Assembly: GCA_005884945.1 (NCBI GenBank)
Contig: VAYM01000112.1
Location: 1 to 34,549 of the forward strand
Reading direction: 5' to 3'
Length of the DNA: 34,549 bases
Origin: Actinomycetota bacterium
Lineage (GTDB): Bacteria > Actinomycetota > Thermoleophilia > Gaiellales > Gaiellaceae
The notes under the pieces are model-generated. The model worked only from the letters and a program-made list of their open reading frames with translations, was not told where the DNA came from and made no database searches. Position numbers and translations under genes: made by a program. Shown in pieces: positions 1 to 6,485 of the stretch (its first letter is position 1; every line of letters begins with the position of its first letter).

Positions 1-2
1 AG

Positions 3-134
3 GTGGCGCCGGGGACGTACGAGAAGTCGGCCCCCGCGCTCGTGATGGTCGGACACTGGGGCGTGACGTTCGAGGTCACGCCGCGAGGCGGAACGCCGTT
101 CCAGGTGCTTCTCGTCGACAGGGCGTCCGGATGA
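3..134 (+). CDS. C-terminal fragment, probable YtkA/FixH-like secreted domain
   Basis: The frame is open from the window edge and stops at a TGA at 132-134, so only about 43 C-terminal residues are visible. The readable end has an 'ALVMVGHWGVTFEV' stretch followed by a Gly-rich turn and 'PFQVLLVD', which resembles the last two beta strands of YtkA-like/FixH-like domains, often found in copper-handling or cytochrome-oxidase-associated proteins. The stop overlaps the next ATG by four bases (ATGA), so the two are probably translationally coupled. The family assignment rests on a short stretch and is tentative. Confidence 0.5.
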   Translation: MAPGTYEKSAPALVMVGHWGVTFEVTPRGGTPFQVLLVDRASG

Positions 135-232
135 GCAGCGTGCGAGTCAGGCTCCTCGCTGCGGTCGCGGCGTTGCTGGCCGGCGCCGGGGCGTGGGTGC
201 TCGTGATCCTGCTGCTGGCCGGCCGGATCTAG
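131..232 (+). CDS. small single-pass membrane protein, 33 aa
   Basis: The ATG overlaps the upstream stop codon as ATGA, and the frame encodes 33 residues: a short basic head (MSSVRVR) followed by one hydrophobic helix running almost to the C-terminus. It ends tail-to-tail with the minus-strand gene that stops at 229, overlapping it by four bases. No homologue is recognised. It could be a small membrane partner of the truncated upstream gene, or a fortuitous frame; the tight coupling and the clean transmembrane character favour a real gene. Confidence 0.4.
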   Translation: MSSVRVRLLAAVAALLAGAGAWVLVILLLAGRI

Positions 233-1029
233 CGCACCGTCAGCGGCGTGCAGACGGGCGCGTTGTGGTTTCCTGGCGGATCCGTCGCGACGATGCAGAA
301 GCGCAGCGTTCCGGGCTTCAGCGACTTCGGCACCCGCCACGTCACGACGTGCGGCTTCTGGTAGACGGCCGACCGCATCGGTATCCGCAACACCGCCTTG
401 ACCGCGCGGCCGGCCGAGATGCGGATGACCTCACGCGTCCGCTCGCTGTCGTCCAGCACCGAGTACTTGAGGCGCACCGTCGAGCCGCGCTTCCCGCGCG
501 CGGGCTGCGTGTAGACCTGCGGCGGGCGGATGTCCTTCGAGCGGAGCGCGCCGGCGGCCGTGAGCCTCTGCGCCGCGGTCGCCGCCGTGCCGGTCAACGC
601 GTCGGCGGACTTCCCGGTGATCTCGAGCGGGTTGAGCACCGCTTGCTCGGCCGCCACGGGCCGCCCGCCGTCGAAGATGCCGAAGCCGGCGGGCATGACG
701 ATCACGAGCGGCCCGACGAAGATCGGGCTGAGCTCCTGCCCGAGGAATTTCGCGTACTGGGTCGGCTTGTTGAAGAGCTCGGGGACGGCCCCGAGGTCGG
801 CGGGGCTCGCGACCACGGCGACCTTGATCCGGTAACGCTTGGCGAACGCGGCCGCCACGTTCCGCTTCAGCGTCGCGACGGTCGCCTTCGACGGCGGCGG
901 ATACGGAACGAACACGTCGGAGACGTAGAGCACGTCGCTCGCAGGATCGCCGTCGGCGCGCGCGGTTTCCGCTGCGCCTGCCACGAGTGCCACCGCGAGC
1001 GCTGCGACGAGCAGAAGACGCACCGCCAC
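229..1029 (-). CDS. secreted hypothetical protein, TPM-like N-terminal half
   Basis: 266 aa. A signal peptide is clear at the N-terminus (a hydrophobic stretch to about residue 21, then ETARA). Residues about 30-120 look like an alpha/beta domain: strands such as 'IKVAVVASPADLG' and 'PLVIVMPAGFGI' with a helix that could be TPM-like, though I cannot confirm the family. The C-terminal half (about 165-266) is strand-rich and ends 'FCIVATDPPGNHNAPVC', like a bacterial Ig-like or CARDB-type domain; its two cysteines could form a disulfide outside the cell. It lies 17 bases downstream of the DsrE-like gene on the same strand, so it may be the last gene of the sulfur operon. Function unknown. Confidence 0.8.
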   Translation of the reverse strand: MAVRLLLVAALAVALVAGAAETARADGDPASDVLYVSDVFVPYPPPSKATVATLKRNVAAAFAKRYRIKVAVVASPADLGAVPELFNKPTQYAKFLGQELSPIFVGPLVIVMPAGFGIFDGGRPVAAEQAVLNPLEITGKSADALTGTAATAAQRLTAAGALRSKDIRPPQVYTQPARGKRGSTVRLKYSVLDDSERTREVIRISAGRAVKAVLRIPMRSAVYQKPHVVTWRVPKSLKPGTLRFCIVATDPPGNHNAPVCTPLTVR

Positions 1030-1046
1030 ACGGTAGCCGCAGCGGG

Positions 1047-1553
1047 CTACGTGAAGATCACCTGTGAGCCGGCCGCCTTCGCGTAGAACTCGCCGACGCT
1101 GATGATGTCCTCCACCTGCGGGACGAAGTCCTCCATGGTCAGCCCGAACATGTCGACGCTCGCCTTGCAGGCGTACAGCCGCACGCCCGAATCGGCGACG
1201 AGCTCGATGAACTCCGGGATCGGCGGGATGTCGATCTTCTCCATCTGCCGGGTCATCATCCTCGTCACAAGGGACGAGAAGCCCGGGAGTGCGCCAAGCA
1301 TCGTCGGCATGTGCAGACCGGGATTGCCGACCGTCGCGACCTTGATCTTCTCGTAGCGGTCCTTGCGGATCGCATCGAGCCCGAAGAAGGTGAAGAACAG
1401 ATCGGCTTCGATCCCGTCCATGCGGGCCCCGTTCGCCATGATCAGCGCGGGGTAGACACCTTCGAGCGAGCCTTTCGAGACGACGATCGACACCTTCTCG
1501 ATCGTCTTCGGCTCCACGACCTCGAGTTTCGGTTCTTCGAGCACGGTCGTCAT
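1047..1553 (-). CDS. DsrE/DsrF-like sulfur-relay family protein
   Basis: 168 aa. The body matches the DsrE/DsrF/DrsH-like fold: 'VSIVVSKGSLEGVYPALIMANGA' (strand and helix 1), 'EADLFFTFFGLD' (strand 2), and 'VRLYACKASVDMFG' carrying the single conserved cysteine, Cys129. That position is the persulfide-carrying Cys in active members of the family. The middle segment (about 78-112, Met-rich) is the insertion typical of DsrE2-type proteins. A Shine-Dalgarno AAAGGAGC precedes the ATG. It is the third gene of an operon with an SQR-like flavoprotein and a TusE/DsrC-like protein, which points to cytoplasmic transfer of sulfane sulfur made by sulfide oxidation. The substrate and direction of transfer are inferred. 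Confidence 0.9.
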   Translation of the reverse strand: MTTVLEEPKLEVVEPKTIEKVSIVVSKGSLEGVYPALIMANGARMDGIEADLFFTFFGLDAIRKDRYEKIKVATVGNPGLHMPTMLGALPGFSSLVTRMMTRQMEKIDIPPIPEFIELVADSGVRLYACKASVDMFGLTMEDFVPQVEDIISVGEFYAKAAGSQVIFT

Positions 1554-1567
1554 CGTGTCGCTCCTTT

Positions 1568-1885
1568 CTAGATGCAGCCCTTCGGCTTCGGGATGCCGCC
1601 GATCTTGGCGGCGAGCTTCGCGGGCCCCTTGGGAAACAGCTGGTAGAGCTCCTTGACCGGGACGCCGGACTCCTTGCCGAGCGAGCGGATCGACGGCGCG
1701 CTACCCGTCGTGAGGTAGCGGTCGCGCATGAAGCGCACGACGAGCCAGTGCCGCTCCGTCAGCTCCTCGATCCCGTTCTCGCGTGCGATCTCCTCTGCGA
1801 GGCGCTCGCTCCACTGCTGCGGATCGGTGAGGAAGCCCTCGGCGTCGCGGTCGACGCTCGTTGCGGAAATCGTTGCCGTTGTCAT
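1568..1885 (-). CDS. TusE/DsrC-family sulfur carrier, single-Cys form
   Basis: 105 aa, the usual length for the family. The C-terminus 'GIPKPKGCI' is the DsrC/TusE swinging arm with penultimate Cys104 (CysA). The second cysteine of true DsrC (CysB, at the position of Ala93) is absent, so this is a TusE-like carrier that can hold a persulfide but cannot form the intramolecular trisulfide used with DsrAB. The N-terminal part 'DAEGFLTDPQQWSE' and 'LTERHWLVVRFMRDRY' are also family hallmarks. GAGGAGG precedes the ATG. The gene is 12 bases downstream of the SQR-like gene and 14 bases upstream of the DsrE-like gene, so the three are almost certainly co-transcribed. Confidence 0.93.
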   Translation of the reverse strand: MTTATISATSVDRDAEGFLTDPQQWSERLAEEIARENGIEELTERHWLVVRFMRDRYLTTGSAPSIRSLGKESGVPVKELYQLFPKGPAKLAAKIGGIPKPKGCI

Positions 1886-1897
1886 GTCACTTCCTCC

Positions 1898-3142
1898 TCA
1901 GGTCGCGTGGACCGGCACTGGCCTCTTGCCGGCCGTGGGCATCGCTGGGCCGAGGCCCGGAACCTCACGGCCGGGAAGGAGCGCGTGCCAGTACACCCAC
2001 TGGAACAGCAGCTTCCCCATGTGGTTCAGCCGGGACTCCCGGAGGAGCGGCAGCGGGCCGAACCGGCCGGGCAGCGGCTCGGTCTCGTAGTTGAAGTCGA
2101 TCAGCAGCGCCTTGTGGAAGCCGGTCTCGATGAAGCAGTTCGCGTGCCCGTCGTAGCTCGTATCGAGGTCGCGGCCGTCGAAGTAGCGCGCGACGTTCTC
2201 CGTCAGCACCTCCGCCTCGAAGTGCGTGACCGAGCCGGCCTTCGACGTAGGCAGATCGGTCGCGTCGCCGAGGGCGAACACGTTCGGCTTCGCTGGCGTC
2301 TGGAGCGTCCGCTTGTCCGCCGGCACGAACCCTAGTACATCGCCAAGGCCCGGGGACCGCTCGACGTATGCGGCGCCGCCGTGGAGCGGAACCGTCACGA
2401 GCAGGTCGAAGTCGAGCTCGCGACCGTCGAACGCGCGCAGCACGCCGCCGACGCCGTCGACCTCGCCGGCGTTGAACTCCGTGACGAGCTCGATGTCCTT
2501 CTGCGTCAACAGGCCGCCGAGCCGTTGTGATGCGATCGGCTTCGTGAACGCGCCGTCGAGCGGCGTCGAATAGACGAGCTCGGTCCGCGTGCGTACGCCG
2601 CGCTCGCGCAGATACCAGTCCGCGAGGAATGCGAACTCCAGCGGCGCGACAGGGCACTTGATCGGCATGTCGACGAGGTTCACGACCAGGCGCCCGCCGT
2701 CGAAACGGTCGAGCGCTCCGCGGAGCGCCTCGGCACCCTCCGGCGTGTAGAAGGTGAAGACGCGCTCGTTCCAGCCGAGGCCCGACAGTCCCTCGGTCTC
2801 CTCGGGCTGGAGGCGTACCCCGGTTGCAACGACGAGCACGTCGTACGGAAGAACCGTGCCGTCGTCGAGTACGACGCGGTTGGTGTCGGTCTCGACCGAC
2901 TCGACGCCGCGTTGATGGAAAGCGATGCCACTCCGAAGTTGACGGCGTCGAGGACGCACGATCTCGTCGGAGTGCGCGAGGCCGAACGGGACGAACAAGA
3001 GCCCTGGCTGGTACACGTGCCGGTCGTCGCGATCGACGACGTGGATCTCGGCAGCGTCGTTCTCGAACCGCCGCCTGAGCCGGTTGGCCGTCATCGTGCC
3101 GCCGGTTCCTCCACCGAGGATCACGATCTGCTTCTTCGCCAT
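1898..3142 (-). CDS. sulfide:quinone oxidoreductase-like FAD flavoprotein
   Basis: 414 aa. The start at 3142 is chosen because AAGGAGGCC sits just upstream; the frame stays open further, but without a family-like sequence. The N-terminal dinucleotide fold is 'IVILGGGTGGT' (residues 7-16), 'VVATG' occurs at about 104-108, and the second FAD motif is 'NVFALGDATDLP' (287-298). Cys163 in 'MPIKCPVAPLEFAFLAD' and Cys336 match two catalytic cysteines of sulfide:quinone oxidoreductases; the third classical Cys is not visible. Such enzymes oxidise sulfide to sulfane sulfur and pass electrons to membrane quinone. The TusE and DsrE partners downstream support sulfide oxidation with delivery of the sulfur to carriers. 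A related NDH-2 or flavocytochrome-like role remains possible. Confidence 0.88.
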   Translation of the reverse strand: MAKKQIVILGGGTGGTMTANRLRRRFENDAAEIHVVDRDDRHVYQPGLLFVPFGLAHSDEIVRPRRRQLRSGIAFHQRGVESVETDTNRVVLDDGTVLPYDVLVVATGVRLQPEETEGLSGLGWNERVFTFYTPEGAEALRGALDRFDGGRLVVNLVDMPIKCPVAPLEFAFLADWYLRERGVRTRTELVYSTPLDGAFTKPIASQRLGGLLTQKDIELVTEFNAGEVDGVGGVLRAFDGRELDFDLLVTVPLHGGAAYVERSPGLGDVLGFVPADKRTLQTPAKPNVFALGDATDLPTSKAGSVTHFEAEVLTENVARYFDGRDLDTSYDGHANCFIETGFHKALLIDFNYETEPLPGRFGPLPLLRESRLNHMGKLLFQWVYWHALLPGREVPGLGPAMPTAGKRPVPVHAT

Positions 3143-3194
3143 GTCGGCCTCCTTGTTCGCGTCCACGCCAAGCTTGGATCGGGGGCCGCGATCC

Positions 3195-3237
3195 GGCATC
3201 GGTGGGCACTCGGAACCCGCGTGCGGACAACTACGCG
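3195..3237 (-). promoter_or_regulatory. CCGCA-N21-GATG promoter of the SQR operon
   Basis: Read on the minus strand, the 16-base box CGCGTAGTTGTCCGCA (3237 to 3222) is followed after 21 bases by GATGCC (3200 to 3195); the SQR start codon is 52 bases further. The same geometry recurs at seven other genes in this island. The box is one arm of an 11-bp inverted repeat shared with the divergent promoter. The function as an activator-dependent promoter is inferred from the recurrence. Confidence 0.7.
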
Positions 3238-3254
3238 GTTGAGTAGTTGTCCGC
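3223..3254. repeat. perfect 11-bp inverted repeat between divergent operons
   Basis: GCGGACAACTA (3223-3233) and TAGTTGTCCGC (3244-3254) are perfect reverse complements separated by 10 bases. Each arm is the AGTAGTTGKCCGCA-type box of one of two divergent promoters. No T-run follows, so it is not a terminator. It lies midway between the SQR operon and the plus-strand operon that contains an ArsR gene, so a dual role as an ArsR operator cannot be excluded. Confidence 0.85.
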
Positions 3255-3282
3255 AGCGACGATCAGCGGCCGTGCGGATGTC
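3240..3282 (+). promoter_or_regulatory. CCGCA-N21-GATG promoter of the 3330 operon
   Basis: Box TGAGTAGTTGTCCGCA (3240-3255), then 21 bases, then GATGTC (3277-3282); the ATG at 3330 is 47 bases further. It is the mirror partner of the SQR-operon promoter and shares the AGTAGTTG form of the box with the site at 8975. Confidence 0.7.
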
Positions 3283-3329
3283 CTCGGTCGCCGCACGCGC
3301 GACGATCCGAGCGAGACAGGAGGTGTCAG

Positions 3330-3908
3330 ATGAACCGCAAGCTGCTCTGGGCGGTGTTCGTCATCGGACTGGCACTCGTGATCGCGCCGTTCGCCTTGTC
3401 GTTGCCGTCGAAGGCAAGCGCGGGCGAGCGGATGCTCAACAGCTTCGAGCCGATCATGCAGCCGAATCAGGTGAGGACGACCGCCTACTTCTACAACGAT
3501 GTCTTCGTGCCACTCGGTCAGGTCACGCCGATGCTGAGCGCGCGGAACGTCGCGAAGTTCCAGGCGTACATGAAGGGATTCGCAGGTACGCGGGCCGACG
3601 CCGCGAAGCTGATCCCGATCCTCGCGCAGGCGCTGCACATGACGCAGGCGCAGGTGCAGGCGCTGATGCGGGCGCAGCTGCCGGCGATGGCCGGGATGCT
3701 GCAGAACCTGCCGGCGATGCAGCGCGATTTCGGCGGCCTGATGGGAACGATGCAACAGAACGTCGGCATCTTCAGCCGGGTCCCGGCCGGGCTGAGGCAC
3801 TACCAGCCGCTCGTGAAGACGATGCAGGCGAACGTGGACAACTTCAGGCAGGTCGGCCCGCTGGTGACGAGGATCGCCCTCCACCGCGCCCACCCGACCC
3901 CTGCGTGA
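3330..3908 (+). CDS. membrane-anchored or secreted hypothetical protein
   Basis: 192 aa with an N-terminal hydrophobic helix (residues 5-25) ending at 'SKASAG', either a signal peptide or an anchor. The rest is predicted extracytoplasmic, helical, and rich in Met and Gln ('MTQAQVQALMRAQLPAMAGML'). It may form a helical bundle. I do not recognise the family. ACAGGAGGTG precedes the ATG. It is the first gene of an operon with ArsR four bases downstream, and it is driven by the promoter at 3240-3282 divergent from the sulfide-oxidation operon. A sensor, chaperone or envelope role in redox stress would only be a guess. Confidence 0.85.
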   Translation: MNRKLLWAVFVIGLALVIAPFALSLPSKASAGERMLNSFEPIMQPNQVRTTAYFYNDVFVPLGQVTPMLSARNVAKFQAYMKGFAGTRADAAKLIPILAQALHMTQAQVQALMRAQLPAMAGMLQNLPAMQRDFGGLMGTMQQNVGIFSRVPAGLRHYQPLVKTMQANVDNFRQVGPLVTRIALHRAHPTPA

Positions 3909-3912
3909 CGAC

Positions 3913-4254
3913 ATGACTCAGCACCCGCTTCCCGACGACTTGATCGAGCTGATCGCGCGTCGCTTCCGCGTGCTCGCGGATCCGACTCGGATCAAACTGC
4001 TCGACGTGCTCCGCCGGGGAGAGGCGAGCGTGCACGAGCTGAGGGAGACGATCGGCACGACGCCGCAGAACGTCTCGAAGCATCTCGCTGTCCTGCTTCA
4101 TGGAGGGATCGTCGCTCGCCGCAAGGAGGGGAACTTCGTGTACTACTCGATCGCCGACGAGGGGGTCTTCTCATTGTGTGAGGACGTCTGCGGCAGCCTC
4201 GCGGAGGAGTTGGATTCGCTCCGCGAGGTCGTCGGCGTGGTGACGGGGCGATGA
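3913..4254 (+). CDS. ArsR/SmtB-family transcriptional regulator with CxxxC
   Basis: 113 aa winged helix. The helix-turn-helix is 'SVHELRETIGTTPQNVSKHLAVLLHGGIV' (39-67) and the wing is 'RRKEGNFVYYSI' (69-80). Near the C-terminal helix is a Cys89-x3-Cys93 pair, which could sense metal, persulfide or redox state; sulfide-sensing ArsR proteins of the SqrR/BigR type also use two cysteines, but at different spacings, so that analogy is weak. It is coupled to the upstream gene (4-base gap) and overlaps the next gene by four bases (ATGA). The divergent SQR operon is a plausible target. Confidence 0.92.
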   Translation: MTQHPLPDDLIELIARRFRVLADPTRIKLLDVLRRGEASVHELRETIGTTPQNVSKHLAVLLHGGIVARRKEGNFVYYSIADEGVFSLCEDVCGSLAEELDSLREVVGVVTGR

Positions 4255-4565
4255 TCGAGCTCTTCCAGGCGGAGTGGTGCCCGGCGTCCCGACGCGTGCG
4301 TCAGCGGCTGACCGAGCTCGGGATCGACTACGTCAACCGCCAGGTGCCCGTCGACCGTGAGGCGCGCGCTCTACTCCGGGACGCGGTCGGCGCCGACACG
4401 ATCCCGGCGCTCCGTCTGGAGAACGGGGCGGCGATCGTCGGCGAGGACAACATCCTCGCGTACCTCGGCGAGCACTTCGATGAGTCGCGGGAGGCGGAAG
4501 CGCACCGGGAGAGAGCTGCGGAGATGCGCGGGTCGTTCCTTGAACGCCGCGTCTTGGCGATGTGA
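4251..4565 (+). CDS. glutaredoxin-like thioredoxin-fold protein
   Basis: 104 aa. 'MIELFQAEWCPAS' gives beta1 and a monothiol-like CPAS active site (Cys10). 'DTIPALRL' contains the cis-proline, and 'IVGEDNILAYLGEHF' is the glutathione/low-molecular-weight-thiol binding end typical of glutaredoxins and GST N-terminal domains. The extra C-terminal helix is charged (residues 78-104). It overlaps the ArsR stop by four bases, so it is co-translated. Probable role: thiol-disulfide or persulfide exchange in the cytoplasm, in keeping with the sulfur genes across the divergent promoter. The natural thiol partner cannot be told from sequence. Confidence 0.88.
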   Translation: MIELFQAEWCPASRRVRQRLTELGIDYVNRQVPVDREARALLRDAVGADTIPALRLENGAAIVGEDNILAYLGEHFDESREAEAHRERAAEMRGSFLERRVLAM

Positions 4566-4586
4566 CGTCGGAACTCGTTCGAGCGG

Positions 4587-4628
4587 CTGCGGGAAAGCCG
4601 CAGCCGGATCCGCGCCGTGCCGGATGGC
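4587..4628 (+). promoter_or_regulatory. CCGCA-N20-GATG promoter of the cupredoxin-like gene
   Basis: The box CTGCGGGAAAGCCGCA (4587-4602) lies inside a perfect 8-bp hairpin, GGCTGCGG / CCGCAGCC, with loop GAAAG (4585-4605). GATGGC follows after 20 bases (4623-4628), and the ATG is 47 bases downstream. The hairpin has no following T-run, so an operator reading is preferred to a terminator. Confidence 0.65.
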
Positions 4629-4675
4629 GGGCGGTGCGGCGCGGCTCACACTTCGCGAGACATAAGGAGGTCTAG

Positions 4676-5101
4676 ATGAAGAGGAAGAAGCGAATTCGCG
4701 TTGTGACGTTGGCACTCTCGACCGCAGCGCTTGTCTTCACGGGGATTGCGTCGGCGCATGCGCCGAAGACGATTACCATCCGGCACCAGATGCGCGGCTG
4801 CCACATGTGGTCGTTCGCGAACGGTCCATACAAGGCGTCCTTGAAGATGAAGGTCGATCAGGACGCAACGCTGCGGTTCGTGAACGACGACGTCATGCCG
4901 CACAAGCTCATGCAGCTCGCCGGTCCGAAGACGGCGATCGCCAAGGCGAACATGAATCGCATCGGCGCCGTTGCCGTGCTGATGTTTCCGGGCAAGGGCG
5001 TTTACAGGTTCACGACGAAGCCCGGTGAGGACTACAAGGGCATGGCGATGAAGACGATCGGCAAGGACAACGTCCTGCGTCTGACGGTCGTCGTCACGTA
5101 G
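4676..5101 (+). CDS. secreted cupredoxin-like protein with altered metal site
   Basis: 141 aa. Signal peptide with basic head 'KRKKRIR', hydrophobic core and likely cleavage after 'ASAHA'. The mature part is about 113 residues of beta-rich sequence with a cupredoxin outline: 'LRFVNDDVMPHKLMQLAGP' places His76 where the first copper histidine sits, and 'FPGKGVYRFTTKPGEDYKGM' corresponds to the loop that normally reads Y-x-F-x-C-x-x-P-G-H-x-x-x-M. Here the Cys and His of that loop are replaced by Thr/Lys and Glu, while Met123 remains. A Cys42-His43-Met44 cluster near the mature N-terminus may supply other ligands. AAGGAGG precedes the ATG. Copper binding is inferred, not certain. Confidence 0.8.
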   Translation: MKRKKRIRVVTLALSTAALVFTGIASAHAPKTITIRHQMRGCHMWSFANGPYKASLKMKVDQDATLRFVNDDVMPHKLMQLAGPKTAIAKANMNRIGAVAVLMFPGKGVYRFTTKPGEDYKGMAMKTIGKDNVLRLTVVVT

Positions 5102-5115
5102 TAGGGTCGCCCGCG

Positions 5116-5439
5116 GTGCACGCATTCGGCGTCGCGGATGTCAAGGACAGACTCGTAGCCGCAGGGGGCGGCTACGAGATCGTCCACGAGTCGCCCGGCC
5201 TCGAGCTGGGCGTCTACGTGCTCGTCGCTCCCGAGCCGGACCGCCAACAGCCGCACGCGGACGACGAGATCTACGTCGTGCTCGAGGGCAGCGGCGTGCT
5301 CGACGTCGAGGGTACGGCCGTTCCCGTCAAGGAAGGCGACGCCGTCTTCGTGGAGGCCGGCGCCGATCACCGCTTCAGCGCGTACGAGCGGCTGAGCGTC
5401 CTCGTCATCTTCGAGCGGCGACCTGCGGCAAGCCCGTAA
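5116..5439 (+). CDS. cupin-domain protein
   Basis: 107 aa, GTG start 14 bases after the preceding stop. A single small cupin barrel: motif 1 is 'QPHADDEIYVVLEGSGVLDVEG' (His and Glu in ligand positions), and motif 2 is 'KEGDAVFVEAGADHRFSAYE' with a further His. These residues would bind one metal ion. No fused domain is present, so it could be a small dioxygenase, isomerase or sensor, and the substrate cannot be assigned. It appears to be co-transcribed with the cupredoxin-like gene. Confidence 0.85.
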   Translation: MHAFGVADVKDRLVAAGGGYEIVHESPGLELGVYVLVAPEPDRQQPHADDEIYVVLEGSGVLDVEGTAVPVKEGDAVFVEAGADHRFSAYERLSVLVIFERRPAASP

Positions 5440-5514
5440 CGCGTTCCGCGTGCACCCGGATGCGTACGGACCGGGACGCCGCAAACCTCGGGCGAAGCGT
5501 CGAAGGAGGGAGCG

Positions 5515-5835
5515 ATGAACAGGTTGATGATCGTGGCGCGGCTGCGCGCCGGCAAGCACGACGAGGCCGAGGCCCTGTTGCGAAGCGGGCCGCCATTCGA
5601 TTCCGAAGAGGCCGGGTTCCATCGGCATGCCGCGTATCTGACGCAGTCCGAGGTCGTGTTCTTCTTCGAGGCGCCGGAGGTCGAGTGGATCGTCAACGAC
5701 ATCGTGGACGACCCGGTCCTGTCGACGGCGTTTGCACCGTGGCGGGCGATCGTCGACGGGCCGCCGCGGATCGCACACGAGCTGTTCTTCTGGTCGCGCG
5801 AGCTCGAGGAGACCGGAGTTGGGCTCGGAGCCTAG
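5515..5835 (+). CDS. conserved hypothetical protein, ferredoxin-like outline
   Basis: 106 aa, preceded by AAGGAGGG. The pattern 'LMIVARLRAGKHDEAEALLRSGPPF' followed by 'HAAYLTQSEVVFFFEAPEVEWIVNDIVDDP' is strand-helix-strand-helix, like small alpha/beta barrels of the dimeric ferredoxin-like type. It has no cysteine or evident catalytic cluster. It ends four bases into the convergent response-regulator gene. It may be the last gene of the cupredoxin-cupin operon; the 75-base gap upstream holds no copy of the CCGCA-GATG promoter. Confidence 0.75.
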   Translation: MNRLMIVARLRAGKHDEAEALLRSGPPFDSEEAGFHRHAAYLTQSEVVFFFEAPEVEWIVNDIVDDPVLSTAFAPWRAIVDGPPRIAHELFFWSRELEETGVGLGA

Positions 5836-6485
5836 GACGTCGAGCCGGATTCGTCCTCGAGCAGCCCCTGGCCGAGCGCGTAGCGAACGAGCTCGGCGCG
5901 GGTCGAGAGACGAAGCTTCTGCATGATGTGCGCACGGTGCGTCTCCGCCGTGCGCACCGAGATGTAGAGCGTCTTCGCGATCTCCTGGTTCGTATGCCCG
6001 AGGGCGAGGAGTCGCAGCACCTCACGCTCGCGGTCGGATAGAGGGTCCGCCTCGGCTGCCGCGCGGGCCTCCGCTTCCGCCGTGACCATTCGCGCGCCCA
6101 GCGCGGGATGGACGTAGCGGCCGCCGTCCGCGATCTCCCGCACCGCTGCGACGACCTCCTCGTCCGCCGCCTCCTTGAGCACGTAGCCGCTCGCGCCGGC
6201 GGCGAACGCCTCGCGCACGTAGCTCGGGTCGTCCTGCATCGAGAGAACGAGCACCTTTGCATCCGGCGCCTCCTTGAGGAGACTCGGCAGCACTTCGATC
6301 CCGCTCGCGCCGGGCATGACCACGTCGAGCAGGATCACGTCCGGCTTCAGTGCGCGGGCGCGGAAGATCGCATCCTGCGCGTTTCCCGCCTCGCCGACGA
6401 CCTCGATGTCTTGCTCGCGGTCGAGAAGGAGCTTGATGCCCGACCGCACGACGGCATGGTCGTCCACCACGACCGCGCGGATCAC
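5832..6485 (-). CDS. NarL/LuxR-family response regulator (DevR/DosR-like role)
   Basis: 217 aa. The receiver domain is residues 1-120: acidic pair Asp8-Asp9, phospho-acceptor Asp54 in 'DVILLDVVMPG', switch Ser in 'VLVLSMQDD', and Lys in 'GYVLKEA'. The LuxR-type helix-turn-helix is at about 148-207: 'LSDREREVLRLLALGHTNQEIAKTLYISVRTAETHRAHIMQKL'. The recognition helix differs from that of mycobacterial DosR, so a different DNA box is expected. Its start overlaps the kinase stop by four bases. It lies in the middle of eight look-alike promoters and is the best candidate for their activator; this link is inference. Confidence 0.95.
   Translation of the reverse strand: MIRAVVVDDHAVVRSGIKLLLDREQDIEVVGEAGNAQDAIFRARALKPDVILLDVVMPGASGIEVLPSLLKEAPDAKVLVLSMQDDPSYVREAFAAGASGYVLKEAADEEVVAAVREIADGGRYVHPALGARMVTAEAEARAAAEADPLSDREREVLRLLALGHTNQEIAKTLYISVRTAETHRAHIMQKLRLSTRAELVRYALGQGLLEDESGSTS

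Noticed and set aside
962-972. GCGGTTTCCGC, resembling the core of the shared palindromic box
   Set aside because: It lies about 57 bases inside the coding sequence of the secreted protein, with no GATG element at the required distance.
4585-4605. Hairpin GGCTGCGG-GAAAG-CCGCAGCC as a rho-independent terminator
   Set aside because: No T-tract follows, and the position relative to GATGGC and the ATG matches the promoter series, so an operator is the better reading.
5471-5512. GACGCCGCA ahead of the 5515 gene as another copy of the shared promoter
   Set aside because: No GATG occurs 20-21 bases after the CCGCA; the only GATG there is the start codon region itself.
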